A stretch of 64,000 bases of DNA from Prinia subflava (GCF_021018805.1 NC_086259.1:15457501-15521500); one strand, 5' to 3'; positions 10,601-24,614 are shown, numbered from the stretch's first letter. The notes: generated from the letters alone by a model not told the origin. Program-made: numbers and translations.

Positions 10601-12179
10601 AAAACTTTCAGAGGAGTTCATGTTCTGATGGAGTTTTGTTTTGAAGGAGGTTTGGATCCTGGTACAGACTGGCCTGGCTGTAGAGAGCTTAAAAAATAAG
10701 GGGAGAAAAAGGAAGGGAAAGAAAATACTAAAATAAAATTAGTATACAAATTTGAACCCACAGTTGCCATGCCTAAAGCAGAAATTGCCGAACAAGTCAA
10801 GAGGCTTATTAGCATTTTATGTAAATCAGTTATTACTGTTCTCCACTTCCTTAATTATCCATGTTATTTCAATACAACCCTTTCTTTGATGTCCCAATTC
10901 TATATTTAAATAGTGCAAGATTTCTATCATATCCTCCCGCTGAGGTTTGTTCCATGCAAAAAACATGCCAAGAGCAGCTATTTTAGAGACTACTGGGAAA
11001 TGTTTAATTGGTTAATCCCATTTGAGTTATGAGGGAGTATTGCCACGCACAGAAAACAGAAACATGTAAAGTACTGGCTTGGAGAAGTTTACTAAAACCT
11101 GCAAGACTTCCCCTGAAATTTAGCCCTGAAGATGTTTTGTTTCCTAGGCACCCAGTGGGAAATGATTCAAAGGAAAATCCTTCAAACTTCTTTGAAATAC
11201 ACTAAATGATTGATTCATAGTAGAAATATTTTTGAATTAAAACACAAAGTCATTCTGTTTTGTTCTTGCAGTGTAGAAGGGGTCTCTCTTTATATTTGAC
11301 CTATCACTTTCTGTAGAAAAACGGTGTATTTCAGCCAAAATAAAGCCATCAAGACTTCAGCAAGTTGTTAATTGTTACCTACTATTGAAGCAAATGAGTG
11401 TTCCTCTGACATCCCTGTTGTAAGGTGATCAACATCTTCTGTGTGGGCACCAATTCCAGTGGAGAAATGAACATTCTGTGTCACCTCTGAGGATCAATTC
11501 TGCACAAAGGATCCTTAAAAAATTAACATTTCTGTACAGCCTCCAGTTTTCAAGTCTGGACTGGAAAGACTCCAGAGCAAAGCATTGACAAATATTACTT
11601 TCCCTATTTCAAACATTTGATAGTTTTTAACCTTTTAAAAAACTTCTTTGGGAACAGCGTAAGAGTTTTAGCACAAGGAATGAAGAATAAAGCATGTACA
11701 AACTTTGGCTGTAACCTCACGTAGAATGCCACAGCATGGTCAGATCTAGTTCTTCATAGATTTTAATGAGGTAAAGAAGTAAAATTGCAGACTTTTTTTT
11801 TTTCTTTATTTTATTTTAAGGGATGGCTTTAATTTACACATTTGCTGCAAATCTGTCAATACAGTAGCTGAGAAAAGTACAGGTGAAGTACATTAAACTT
11901 GGTAAATAAGAGAGGAATTAGTTGATTAAAAAAGAAATCAACTGTTATGGCATTCTATAAATAACATTTCTCTTTTGGTGCTGCTTCCCAAACCAAGGCT
12001 TGGTTGGTCCAATTGAGAGGGTTTGGTGACAGGATTCTCTGTATTCACAATTCTTGTAAACAGAACGTCTCCCTCATGCAGAAATAGGTTAACTTATTAA
12101 AAAATCCACACTAGAACTGTGGATTGCTGAGTTTCCATCACTGGGAAGTACATTGTTCCAACTCTGAAATTATACAGTC
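10601..12179. other. Noncoding DNA, nothing recognised
   Basis: AT-rich DNA with short A and T runs (for example T11 near 11793-11803). It contains a small inverted repeat with AACCAAG and CTTGGTT arms around one base near 11992-12006. No gene, RNA or transposon was identified. Confidence 0.4.
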
Positions 12180-12400
12180 TAAAATCATCATCATGTATTT
12201 TCATCAGGATGAAATATCGGGAGCTCTGCTTAGTGCAAGGTTTTATTAATGATGTGCTGTCAGAAGCTGGATGCTCTGCATATTTGCATATTAAACAGCT
12301 GAGTGAAGAAACATTCCTTTTATTGCTGCAGGGAATAAATCAGTTTAAAGCAAGTTCTCATCATTTATACTCCTTTCAGCTAAGTCTTCTTTTATTGAAA
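12180..12400. promoter_or_regulatory. Weak candidate regulatory block with POU octamer
   Basis: Contains an exact ATTTGCAT octamer (12282-12289) lying inside a direct repeat of TGCATAT (12278-12284 and 12286-12292). A TTTTATTAATGAT word sits upstream (about 12241-12253) and a CAGCTG E-box follows at 12297-12302. The spacing of two TGCATAT words by 8 bp could allow cooperative POU binding. The 64-codon frame across it is not taken as a gene. Confidence 0.25.
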
Positions 12401-13459
12401 TAAATTGTTGAAGTGCTTTGCTCATTCTTTGAATACTGATGAAATTTACCTTGATAGGGCCTCAGGAAAAATAACATTTTCTTAAAGGTGCAGCGTTGTT
12501 CTTTAGGTAAATACAGCCTAACTTTTAGAAATTGTCTGTAAGAAGATTTGTGCATCTCCAGCCACACAAAATCTTCTTTTGGTTATAGACCCTCGATAGG
12601 CATTTTAAGATGTTTGTGTAATTTCTGTAGGACTGCCCGCTCGGAAATCTAAGGAGCAACTTCAGACAGCAGAGAAAACTTACATTGTTTTTATTCTATG
12701 TACATTCATTGGCTGCTGTTTAGTGAAGAGGCTTCTCTGCTGCCTCACATTGTGCATTGCAGATGAGGATCAGCTTCCCTTGTCTGTGAGCTGTCTGTTG
12801 GTGGCAGCCTGAGTTTAGAAGTCGATGTCTGGAAGAACTAGAACAAAGTCAGTACCAAAGAAAAAAAGTTTGTATTTTATTTTCTGTTCTTTCATCATGC
12901 TTGAAATGAAGCATACACACATGTCATGAGACCCTGGTTTTTCCAAATTTACGTAAATAAATAATTTTGAAACCGTAGTTGGCTAAAAGATGAGTTTTAT
13001 AGTCTGTCATTTTTCCAGTCATGAACTAGAAGAGAGCAGTAGAGGAAAAATAATTTAAAATTAAGTGAGTGTATTTGAAGTCAGATGGAGCTTGGACACT
13101 TTATTTAATGCTACTGTAGTATATTGGGTAGCACTGAAATGTTGTCTGTCACAATAAACAGCAAGATGGTTAAAGTATCAAAGAGATAATATACTGTATG
13201 TATTCTTATATTTTATTTTAAAAGGTTACAGCAGCAAGCCATTACACGCCTTTCTTATGTCATACAAAGTATTTCAATATATAAATCATTTGTGACAGGA
13301 GCTTCTTGTTTTTAAGTGGAAAATCTGCATTTAATAACATGAAAATAATGTCAAAACATCCTCTCCTAGATGGTTGCCAAGTGAACTGTTGCTTTTCATT
13401 TATGTTTTATTTTCGGAGGTTGGGCTTTGTAGGAATATTTTCAGATACTTAGAAAAATA
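12401..13459. other. Noncoding DNA, nothing recognised
   Basis: AT-rich unique sequence. A phrase near 12571-12590 recalls the miR-9 mature sequence but differs at the seed-adjacent positions and has no matching star arm, so no RNA gene is called. Confidence 0.35.
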
Positions 13460-13620
13460 GTGATCCATTGCAGCTGTAGTTTATTTTAATTGGACAGCAC
13501 TAAGTGAGCTGACTTTATGATAAACAGTGCAGCCAGTGGCTGGTGAATGCACTTCCACTTTAAAGATTATACAGAAAATAAAATCCTTCAAGCTAAAGTC
13601 ATAAAGAATCAAGCTGGAAT
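13460..13620. promoter_or_regulatory. Weak candidate conserved noncoding block
   Basis: Complex AT-rich sequence with TTTTAATTGG, TTTATGATAAAC and CAGCTG words that suit homeodomain and bHLH sites. No CpG is retained and no repeat is present. Reported only as a texture-based candidate. Confidence 0.13.
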
Positions 13621-16600
13621 TACTTTTAGAACATATGTCTATGTTTGTCTCGGTGTGTGTTGTAAGGGATACCTGATCCTAAAGGCATTATAATCTTTAA
13701 AAGTATATTTTCCTCACCACCTAACCAACACCCAACTATCAAAATCTTGATATTAATGATATTTTGGTTTATTTTAATTATTTAGATTTTCATTATGAAT
13801 TAATAGGTATAATATTTTATGTATAGTGTCAGAGTATTCTCAAGTGCACTGTCTGATTCTGCAATTGGAAATTCTGATAATACTTCTTACCTCTTCCAAG
13901 ATTTATCTGCTAATGTTCTGAGGTGTTATCCCTGTAAAAGGCTGTCATACCTTTGATTTCTTTATTACTATTCAAAAATATAAAAGAGCTTTGCTTAATG
14001 TAAAGAGCTTTTTTATATTATTATTTTTGAAGCTATATGGGATTTTTTTTCCCCCCTGTGATTGAATAGTAAGTCCGACATAAATTCACTTGCTGACATT
14101 TGGATGTTTATAAGGATGATTTGGTTTAGTGGTTAGACCTATTGTATTTCACAGGGGTGTTGTCAGGCTTAATTAATTATGCTGCAGCAATGTGCAGTGC
14201 AGGTTTTTGTGCCAGCATCTTCACAGCGCTTCGCAGGGAACTTCTGGTACAGGATGGTCATTACCAGGCCAGCTGATTTCTGCCCCTGCCTCCTTGTGTG
14301 CATCTTTAACCAGTAAAGATGTGTCTGTTTGCAAAAGGAGATTTATCTTTTTTTTTGTGGCTGAGAGGAAAGGGAGCTGGACAACCAATAGTGACTCAAA
14401 TTGCTGTAAAAAAAACACAGCAAGAAAAATCCCGTCCTGGTTTGCTTGCCATCTGCTGCTCTTGCTTTTAAGGATGGTTCAGATGGAAAATATATGGTGA
14501 ATGGTCAAATCTCCTGTTTTCTTCTGGTTGCTGGAGCCATCAGAGCTGGAAATGTCACATAGAGCATTTTGCCTAATGCCCCTTGTGAGGTTAGGGTAAC
14601 TTCTGAGAGTGTGTTGTTATAGATCTTTTGTTTGTTTCTTCCTGGAGAAGTTACAAATGACTCATGCTCTGGGGCATTTGCTACCACCAGAAGGAAACTG
14701 TCCAACAGTGTAAGAAGCTTCAGGGCTTGATTTTTTTTTTCCCCAGATCTTCAGCCTGAGGCAGGATGTAAAATATAGGAAAAGAGAGAGCTGAGCTCTT
14801 TTTAGTGATGAGTCCGCACTGAGATGTTTTTATAGTATTGAAACATGAACTGTAAATCATCTGTTTGAGGATGAGTTAAATATAGGGAAAACACTGCATC
14901 ATGTATTCATAATTTCCAAAGATTAAAAAAAAGGTGAAAAACACTAGGTGTAAACTTGTAAAAATGTGTTTAAATTGGCACCTTTGAAATAAATTTGTTC
15001 TTATTTTTTAAGACAGGAAAAATACCTGGTTTTAGAAATCATTGCTACAAATATTATTGAAAATTACCTAGAGAATCAGGCTGTTTTATGAGGAATGCCA
15101 GCAGTTTTGATTTCTTCTCCCAACCACCAGGCAAGTTTCTATAATCTTCTTTCCTTGAGGACTTTTCAGGAACAGCAGAAAAGTTTGGGATCAAGTACAC
15201 CAAATAAACCATGTGTCTTAAATCTTCCTGCCTTTGCTGTTTGGCCTTTTTTTGTTGTTTCTTTATGAGCTTTGGGGTTGTTTGAAGGAATTTTGTGCAT
15301 GGGGTAGGTGGCAAAGTCTCTGTGCCAGTTGTGCTCAATCCCAGGCATGCAGCTTCCCTGGGAAACGTGGGGCTCAGAGGGACCAGGAGCTAATCCCTCC
15401 TGCTAAAAGGTTTAGTCCTGTCTCTCTGAAAACTGAGCACTGTAATTCTTCTCTGCTGCTGTTGTTGATTTTAACCCGGTCTGATTTACCCATCCCTCCA
15501 GATGACTTGGAGGAGAAAAAATGCTCTCAGCCTTGTAGGTTGAGTAACGAGAGTAAATTGCTTTGCTGCTGAGAACTCTACAGGGAAGGGTGTAGGAGGG
15601 GAGGAATTTTGGCTGCAAAAAAAATGGTATCTCTTGAGAAGCCCTGCCTATCTGAGTTGTAGTTTTTAAATGGTGCATTTAGTCAGAGTTCGTGCCTTTA
15701 CATATTAGCTTTGGCCCGTTGTTGCTGTGTTTTTAGGATACACAGGGAAGGTTTGTCAAGCCTGCTGGGATGATGAGGACAACAGCTGAATTTTTTCATG
15801 TGTCCTGACTCCATGATAATACTTGAAAACACTTGTCTTGAAAAGGTGTGGCAAGAGGATCTGAGCAGGGAAATTGTGGACTGATTCAGCCTGCAGAGGT
15901 TTCATTGGTTCTAAGCAATGCAGAATGGTCTTGAACTAAAAATAAGCAAAAAGCCGCCTCACAAGCTGCGGGTAAAACTTGATATTTGTGTTCAGCACCC
16001 AGGTAAATGCCAGGAGGACTCTGTGCCCAGACAGAGCTTGTGTTCCTCCGTGTTGGAGTGACCAAGAGCAGCCAGACTCTGCTGGCAGGGGCTGCAGCCC
16101 TGCTCTGTGTGTGCTTTTGTAGTGCTGAGCAGGGAAACCTGGTCATGACTGAGCTCCTGGAGTGCCTGTGCAATAACAAACCCAAAACGATGGGACAGGG
16201 GTTGGCTGCAGGTTTTCAATGCAGGAGCATCAGTCTGATGCTGGTACACAAACTGGCACTCCAGAAGTCACTAGAGGCCTCTAAATCTCTAAAGTACACT
16301 TGTTAGTGGGATTTGTTGTTATTTTAAGATTTTTCTGTTTCAGCACTATAAAATAGGGCACAATTTAACTGAAGGTGATAAAAACTATTTTATATATATA
16401 TTATTAATATCTACTTTGTTCTTCAGTTGTTTATACTGTGTGGAAGATGCTCTCTTATCCAAAAGGATATGTTTTACTTTGGCTTCTCTTGAAGAAGCAC
16501 GACCATGTATTGATTGATTCAATACAAGAAAAGAGAAGTTGTGGCTGCCATGAGTTACTTGTTACATAAGTGTATATATCTCAATTTACCTTACGGTTCC

Positions 16601-18220
16601 CTGGTTGATACATCATTTAAACTGACTGGTTTTATTTTCCTTGTTGGCCTTTGATTTCTTATTTAACTTCCTGAGGGAAGCAATTGAAATTTCCAACTCT
16701 CCAATAAAGGACACCTCCATCAAAACCTACCTAAAACTGACTAAGGTTCTTAATTTTTTTGGGAAGAGCCTGAGTAGCAGAGGATGGTAGCTGAGTAAAC
16801 ATCAAACACTGGGACATATTGCCAATTAGCAGAGAAGGCTGTTCTCAGATGTAAAAGAGCAAAACGTGAAATAATTTTAAAGTCAAGGGAGGTTTCAGAG
16901 CAATTTATGATCCTCTCCTTCACTTCTGAGAAAAATTCGGCATAGCTTTCTTTTTACTTCTTTCAGTATAGTTGGAAAGACACACATGGGGAAAGGCCAA
17001 ACTACCACTAGTACTAAACTACTCTCCAAAACCAGACCTATCTTTATCTTCCCAGTGGAAAATACAAAAAAAATGAGACTCCATTCCTTTTTCTTTTCAT
17101 GTGTGGTGGAACTGGACTAATGCCATAAAGACAATTAGAAGGTGTTGCTTGAGATGCATGTGTAGCTACCACGTTTATGATATTTTAATAAAACCTGTGT
17201 TTCTGTTCAATATTATCAGTGCTTGGCTGAGGGAATGCAAATGGTCTTTAGTCTGAACAGGTGCAAGGTAGAAATAAAGTTTATTCTATTTTTTTAAAGA
17301 AAAAAATGAGAGGTCCTGCATTTCCTCTGTATTTCTGTTTTGTTGCTGTACTTAAAATTGCAAAAGAGAAATCAGATTGGAAATCTGAGCTACTGTAATC
17401 TTCTACTCTCTTAAGATGAAGTCACTCATTCAATTGAGGTATTATAAACAATTAACATAGTTGGAATTAAATGAAAAATATTAATAAAAATATTCAAATT
17501 GTTTTATGGCTTTGGGGTGCTCTAATTGTAGTTGTATTTTTGTTTCTACATTTTATTAAATTTATATGACCTCTGTGAGAGGTGGATGATGGGCAGACAA
17601 TCCAATAAATGCCCTCTGGATGGGTAACTGTTATCTGTAGATCAGCACTTCTGGTTTATGTTGTCTTTGTGGGCAGTAGGGGAAAATGATTTAGAACTGC
17701 ATGAGAGTACTATGTCTGCATTTATGATATACCATACTATATGATATGATAATTAAGGCTCCTTCCTTGTTTTTATTAAATATGATTCATAAATGAGAGC
17801 AGGACTTTATTTTAAAATAGAAAGGCCTGTAGTACAATCCCAGGTCCGCTGTGGCTCAGAGCACAGGGGTGAAGGGTAGAGGAAATATCCAACTGAACCC
17901 TTTAAAATCCGTGGTCTTAAAATACACAAGGGATTCACGTGAGTGAAATCATATGCATTACAGACATTGGGATCTATTTGATATTGCTGTAAAACTTCTT
18001 ATTGACTTCCTCTGCTTGTTCACTCTTGTCTGTGTCATACCTTGGAGAAGATTCTCCTTTTGTTCTATATATTTGACATTAAGCTTCCTGAATTTTATCA
18101 GATCTCCTCATGCCCTTCTCTCCAGCACACATTACAGAGCTCCTGATGCTTGCAGGTACAGAGTGCATGACATATTATCTTATTTAGGAAATACACCTTT
18201 GAAGATATTGCTCTAATAAT
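13621..18220. other. Noncoding DNA, no gene recognised
   Basis: Alternates between AT-rich DNA and two less AT-rich patches (about 14190-14500 and 15100-16300). Frames of up to 112 codons overlap there on both strands and none resembles a known protein. Minor items are T8/C6 at 14043-14056, an AT dinucleotide run near 16390-16402, and a hairpin with 7-base arms (GTATTGA/TCAATAC) at 16507-16525. No transposon or RNA gene was identified. Confidence 0.35.
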
Positions 18221-18249
18221 AAATTAGCTGAATTTGACTCAGCTAATTT
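18221..18249. repeat. Perfect 11-bp inverted repeat, 7-base loop
   Basis: Arms AAATTAGCTGA (18221-18231) and TCAGCTAATTT (18239-18249) are exact reverse complements around ATTTGAC. Each arm contains the homeodomain-like core TAATT/AATTA. It is too short for a microRNA precursor. It could be a dimeric binding site or a chance palindrome. Confidence 0.85.
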
Positions 18250-20272
18250 GGGTGTGGAGAAAATACGGTGAAATTACCCTAACAAAATACCTTGGACTTG
18301 GCTTTGTAATTGGGTGTAGCTTTATTTTTGAAGCTGTGATTATCTCAGTATTAGTAAAAACATGATGATATAAAAATGATAAAAAGGTAACTCATTCTAT
18401 GAGTGATGTATTTGACACAACCACATTTTGCAGGATGTGACCCCATGTTCATTTTGTCACATTGCTCAGGCTCTGATACTCCTCAGGTCTTGGAGGGCGA
18501 GGTGTTTCCTCTTAGGAAACACATTTTCTTTGCCTGTGGGCAACAATCCACTCCACTGCAAGCTTTTACTCTGCACTTTCCTCATGTTTTATTCTCTCAC
18601 ACTGTTACATAGCCTGTGCTTGTTGTGGGGTAATAGCCACAGATGTTCTGTCATGGGATAGATCTGTAAGGACAATTAATGGAGCTGGGTTTTAGGCTCT
18701 GGAGAGCTGCTCAGTAACTGGATAGTTTCTGGTGTCATAAGCAATACAGTCTGGCACGGCCCATGCTTCATTGTGCCATATCTGATATTCAGGTAAACTT
18801 CAGCTAGAAGTTTAAAGCTGGTTCTTGGACTTAGCTGGTACCAGTGCAGAATAGAGATATAAAGCTGCTTTCTGATTGAGTCCCACTTAATAAAATATAT
18901 TAATGTTAAATATGTAAATGATTTAGTCTTGCTCTGGAAAGGAAGAAAACGCTTGACTCTAATTTATTGCTCTGGAACATCCTTAAAGGGAACTCAGAGG
19001 AAGAATTATTTTATGGACCATTTTTTTAGAAAGCAACAAAATCTTCTAAACCTCCCTTTACCCTACTCTCCTTCAAGACCTCCCCTTCTCCTCCAAATCA
19101 GCAGTTAAACCATAAAACTGATCAATAAAACTTATTTTATTCTGCATTAGAAGGTGCAGACATTATTAACCAATTATACCTATATCAGTTTTTATAAATA
19201 TGGAAATGTAGATGGTGGTATAACTACTGTATAGTTACTCTTTTATGAGACTGAATGGTATTTTAGCAGATCATTTTCTCACTAGACTCAGCTTTCTTCA
19301 AGTATCAGTTCATTCTTTCAGAGACAAGAACTTCAAGAAACCATAAAATCTGTGTAAATTAATAAAACTGTGAACCTGATGCAAGTATATAAGGCTTCTA
19401 TAAAACTTTTATAGTAAATTGGTTAGACTGTTATTGAATCCACTCAGCACAGATGCTGATGGAAGGCTTCCTTTGGTTGCTAATATATTTGACAATCTGT
19501 AGTGCATTTATGAGCAAAGAATGCAAACAATGTAACTCTCATCTTCTGCTTTGGGTGGCAAATATTAATTGCAGTATGGTCGTGAAAACCCAGGACTGTA
19601 GGTTTGGTGAGTGTTTCTCTTTTCTTCTGTGTGTCACTAAATCGTTTCTGAAATGATGTTTTATTTGAAAGGTGAATATCAGGGTTATCTTACCACCCTG
19701 ATATACCCTGTGTACGTGAGAGCAGTCCACATGAGAGCTCAAAAGAATATATAAACATTTTAACAAAAATAAATGCCTACTTTCTAGGCCCACGTCATAT
19801 TTGCCATGTTAGCTTGCACTGAGAGACCACTTTAAAAATGTAGAAAACATTGACAGTTTTTGTTGGATGTGCTTGAAGATAAATAGAGCTGTTGAAAAAG
19901 ACACTTAGACATTTAAGAGCAAGAAGCTGCACTTGGGCTTTTAGCATACATGTGTGTCTAAACTGTGAAAATGTGAAAGCAAAGGTTGTGATTCATAGGG
20001 CAATGCTTTCTTTCCATACCAATTTTTTATTAGCATATGAAGTACAGGAGCTTACTCCAGGTATTCCCCTTGAACTTGATTTAAACCACTGGCAGCTCTC
20101 TAACACCAGGAGCCGTGGTATTTTGCCATGCATCATACCCCTCTACTTGTTATTACTAAATTGCTTGCTTATACCTTGTGATGGGTCCTTCAGTTTCTCA
20201 TAAATTAATAAGGCATCTGTGAATATTTGCAGGCAGGTTTTAAAGCTCTGAATCTGCTCCAATACAGAGACT

Positions 20273-20308
20273 AAAAAAAAAAAAAAAAGAAAAAAGAGAG
20301 AGAGAGCA
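20273..20308 (+). repeat. A16 tract followed by an AG run
   Basis: A16 at 20273-20288 continues through a broken A stretch into an (AG)n run ending near 20308. Simple sequence; no retroposed body was seen upstream. Confidence 0.8.
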
Positions 20309-21783
20309 GATAAAGCAAGATTTCTTTTCCTTACAATGTTCTTCCAGTATGAAGGAAAATATTATTAATCTAGACTGCCTGCTACTTTCATTTACCATGT
20401 AGCTGCTCATGGGATTACAGGCACAAAGGTTTCATAAATTTCAAATGAAATATGAACATTTGTTGTCAAAATACTGTTAAGCTATAAAAGCTCTGCTAGT
20501 AGTCGTCCTGCTCTTTTATTGTAACATTTATATCCGTGGGCGTTAGTGTGTTCTTGGGTCTGAAGGGGAATTTTTTCCCCCCTCTTTATTTTTTTTTTCC
20601 ACATGATTTTCATCCAGGTGACAGATAACAAGGCAGGGGATTGGAAAAGACATACTTCTCATTTTTCAGACTATGGCAGATCCTTTCTGTAATTATGTGG
20701 CATTGCAAGAACCTTATCTAAGTAAGCATAGCACCTTAGATAAAATTTAGCATATAGCTGCCTGGAGAAGCAGGCAGAACCTTTTTTTTTTTCCTCAAAA
20801 GTGTAGCAATGTGTCCTGTCTGCTCCCTTCCTCTCTTTGTGTAGCACTCAGCCCAGTGGTGTTATTTGACATGGCACTTGTCATACAGCATGGGGGAAAT
20901 AAAAGATAGAAAGATAAGGGACACGTGTATGTCTCTGCTGCTTAATGCCTGGGTGTTTAGAGTCACAGAGCTGTGCCACTAAAGCTTTACCTGTGTGAGC
21001 AGAACCTGTCCAGCTTAACAGTCAGTAGGATTCTTTGTGGGAAAAACACTGTGCATAAATTGTGGTGTTCAACTCGACCTGAAATTACAGGGAGCTTGCT
21101 CAATGTATAGGTATTTACAGAAATGAATATGTTCAGAAATCCAAACACAGACATCTCTGCTTTTAGATATCCAGATTATAATTTTTTATTCATAATGTGG
21201 CATTTAAAATAGGCTAAATAATTCAGGTTCTACTTTAATAACATCACTTAAAATACTATAGTCAATACAGATTGCTTAGAATTTCTATTACAGGATATGT
21301 ATAGGGTGTTAAAATAGTAATTCATTCTTTGTCCAAGGTATAAGGAGGGCTCCTATACTGTGAAAAACGATTATGACATGTTAAAACTGTGTAATAGTAA
21401 GCAGACACTTTTCAGTGCTGATGGGTGAATTCTGGAAATGCTCTATTTATTTTCTCTCTATTGACTAGTTGCATTCAGGCAAGACTGCCAGTGCATTGAC
21501 TTGGAAAACAACTGAGACTGAACAATTTCAAACCATTGACATTATACTGCTTCATTTGTGAACTGCATTGCTTCTGCATGCACCAGTTACTTTTTTATGG
21601 AGTGCCTGCATGTTTAGGAAGCTTTCAAAAAACGAGAGATGTAAGCTAGCTTAGAAAGAAAGCTGTCCATTTTATCAATTTTATGTTTATAAGACCACAG
21701 AATAAAACAGGCTGGCAGTTTAAAAAAAATAAAGTCTTGTGGCAATTCCTGGATCTGCTCCGCATGCACTTTGATACAGTATT

Positions 21784-21828
21784 AAAAAAAAACAAAAAAA
21801 CAACCCACAACAAAAAAACCAACAAAAG
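21784..21828 (+). repeat. A-rich low-complexity tract with interspersed C
   Basis: A runs of seven to nine bases are separated by single or double C. It could be a decayed poly-A tail, but the sequence upstream does not resemble a known retroposon. Confidence 0.7.
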
Positions 21829-24459
21829 ACTAAGAGACGGAAAAGTTTATGGGTTTAAAATTTCTCCATAGAGAACATTTTCAGCTTCTGAAACAATGTC
21901 ATTTCCAACTGCTATCTTCAAGGCAACTTTTGCCAAGTGTTTTGTAGCACCAGCATACAGAAAAATGAACGAGAAATTAATTTGCGCCTGAGATTTGATT
22001 TGTGTCTCTGACTGTCTGTCTCCATCACGCTGATCAAGCCTCTTTGTTACCAGTTCACATCACTTCTGACCAGCATCACTTCTGCTGCACCAGTGTTGGC
22101 TTTGTCTGGAAAAGCACTGATGTTGTGAGGAGCGTTTTCTCGTGCTGTTGTGGCCGGTGTTGTCTTGCACAGGGGTCTGGAGAGCTCCCCAGTAGCTGGG
22201 AATGTCTGTGGAAGGAGTGAGTGTCAGGATGTGAGCAGTGCTGGTTGCAGCTGTGCTTAATCCCTCCTGTGCCCGTGGTTGGGCTCAGCACGGGTTAGTC
22301 TGAGTGTCCAGTCTCTAAATGACACTGCCTGATCTTTATTCATATTTTTTCCGCATCTGTTCTGTTAATTAGGCAAGAAAAAAGGGGGAGAAAAAGTCCT
22401 TCTACTGAGGATATACCTCAGGGAAACTCTGGGATCTCTACTGAGACCTTCCCTTACCTAGACTAAGTTGAGAGAAGCAATGCAATCAAAACACTTGTGA
22501 AAAAGGACAGAAAAATACTGTTCCTTCTTTCTTCTGACAAAGACAAGGCAAAGTCACACCAGCTCCTACAGCAGCAGCAGCAGCATTGACAAAAGCTGCT
22601 AAAAGCTCACATCTCTGTGCCCACACTGTGCCCATGGCGTCCCCTGCTCCCCTCAGTGATTTGTTATTGCTGTAGTTGTTTGTAATTTAGGAAATAATTC
22701 TGCTTATCTTGTTTATGATGATGCATAGGAACCCTTCACACTCTCCTAGCAGCACCACTGGTCTCCTGCTAAGCAGAATAAAACACAATGCTGGGTGGCA
22801 AAGACAACTGGAATATGCTTTTTGTAGCCCAGCATGCAGTGTGATTCCTTGTACACCTAAGGACAGCTCCCACTGTGTAAAAACCATCTTTTCTGCTCAC
22901 CTTCTTGAGGGAAGACATGTTTTTACTGTACTTTGTATTGTAAAAAAACTTTAGTTTTACACCCTAAGTAGGTAATTGATGGCTTACACTCTATGGACAC
23001 TTCATTCTGTTGGATGTAATGCATAAAGCTGGTTTTCATGAGAGATTGTCAACCATTGAGTTATCACCTACCCATTTTGAAAGATACCAGGGACCTTTAA
23101 GTGATGGGTTATGAGCTAATTCTCAGTATAGGGGTTGAACTTACTGTCTCTGGCCAGAAATGAGAATATTGCCAGCTTGATCAAAAGGAAGGTCAGTGAT
23201 ATGAGGGCTGCAGTTCCAGCTGCATAGACTTTTCACTTCATTATGAGACACAGAAATATTTAAACTCTGTCATTTAGAAACTCCAAAATGTGTCATCTTT
23301 TCATTAATTTACCTGGCCACCTATGAATGATTTTCCCACCTGTTGATGGCAGTTACTCTTTGTGTAAGAAAGAGTGAGCCCAAATATTTGTGTAGAGACT
23401 GGTATTCCTCAGATTTGCTTTTCACTTCAGCCTCTCCTTTGCCGTGGAAGCAAATGTGTGCACAGGAGCTTGAAGGAAGCTGTGCTGGTCTTTGCCAGGC
23501 CCCAGCTCTGCAGAACTGGGTGCCCAGGACTCGAAGGGTCTGCTCTGCCCCAGCCCTGTGCCAGGGGGGGATACACCCCCTGTGTGCTTTGGATACACGT
23601 CCTGCACTGATGCTCATTCATACCTTGTTGAAGACACTGGCTTTTTGCAGTCAAGGGTTGTGGCTTTCTGTCAGGAAGCTTTCATAAGCTTATTGACTGC
23701 ACTTCCTGGGCAGTGTTTGATGCGCTGCCAGCGATTGTTGCTTCCGAATTGTTGGCACAACCCACCTCAGGTCTACAGACTGGGAGAGCCACTGGAGAAA
23801 TCTACTGCATTCAGAGGTCAAATTTTATTTACCTTGTGCCACTAGATGCTGAAATATCACACAGTTTCGTAGGTTTTTTTTCTATATGGATGAAAATGCA
23901 CAGGCCACGTGGACTTGATGTAATCCCTGCAGTTCTGCTGCTGTTGCCCAAATGGGGACAGGTGTGAGTCGTTCTTGGCCGTGAAGGGATTGTCCTCATG
24001 GTCAAGGCACAACTGCACAGTCAGGTGTTTCCTACACTAGCCAGATGCTTCTCCTGTGTTAAGCCTTTCCCCCAAGCCATGGTGTACTTTTTAGGAATTA
24101 ACATTAGAGTGGGCCTTTATCTTTTTCACATCTTGTCGAGAAAAGGAAATGAAGAATCTCACTGCTGTCATTGAGAAAATACATTATCTCAGAAAAATGT
24201 GCTGTAGACTATAACTCTCACCATATGGCTCTTGCTTCATCAGTTGAAGAGAACTGTTTGTGAAACCATGGACTTGTTTTTTCCTTCCTGTTTTCTGATC
24301 CTGACCAGATAGTTTTCAGTGCTTCCAAATATTTATATTCTGATAGGCTCCCTTGTGAACTTCTCAAGCACATTATAATGGCTTCAGAAACAAAGGCCAT
24401 TAGAGAAAGAAAGGGCAGGCATGAACTGAAAGGCAAATAACATCTTAAAATATGTAGAG

Positions 24460-24614
24460 GTAGGCTGTAAAAGAGATTGGTTCACGGGGACGCTCTTTTG
24501 AAATATGAAGATAAACTACCCCTCTGACCTCTGACGAAGTTACGTAATTATTTGGGAAGGTTTATCTCTGTGTCATTTCACAGTTTTCTCCTGTTAGTGC
24601 CACTCTCTTACTTC

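Larger units (their letters stand above)
18250..24459. other. Noncoding DNA, no gene recognised
   Basis: Long unremarkable stretch, mostly AT-rich, with a less AT-rich part at about 22000-22300 and 23340-23960. In that second part as many as four frames overlap on each strand, which reflects few AT-rich stop codons rather than coding. A C/G-run inverted repeat lies near 23552-23583. No exon, RNA gene or transposon was recognised. Confidence 0.35.

Noticed and set aside
12571..12590. Phrase resembling the miR-9 mature sequence
   Set aside because: Mismatches in key positions and no complementary arm for a precursor hairpin.
18391..18400. TTCTATGAG-type word reminiscent of the CR1 3' octamer repeat
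   Set aside because: A single word without tandem repetition and no CR1 body upstream.
20273..20308. A16/AG tract considered as the tail of a retroposed gene
   Set aside because: The upstream sequence has no readable gene body or target-site duplication.
23340..23860. Patch with many overlapping frames on both strands, considered as a multi-exon gene
   Set aside because: Frames overlap each other on both strands with no domain; few stops simply reflect lower AT content.
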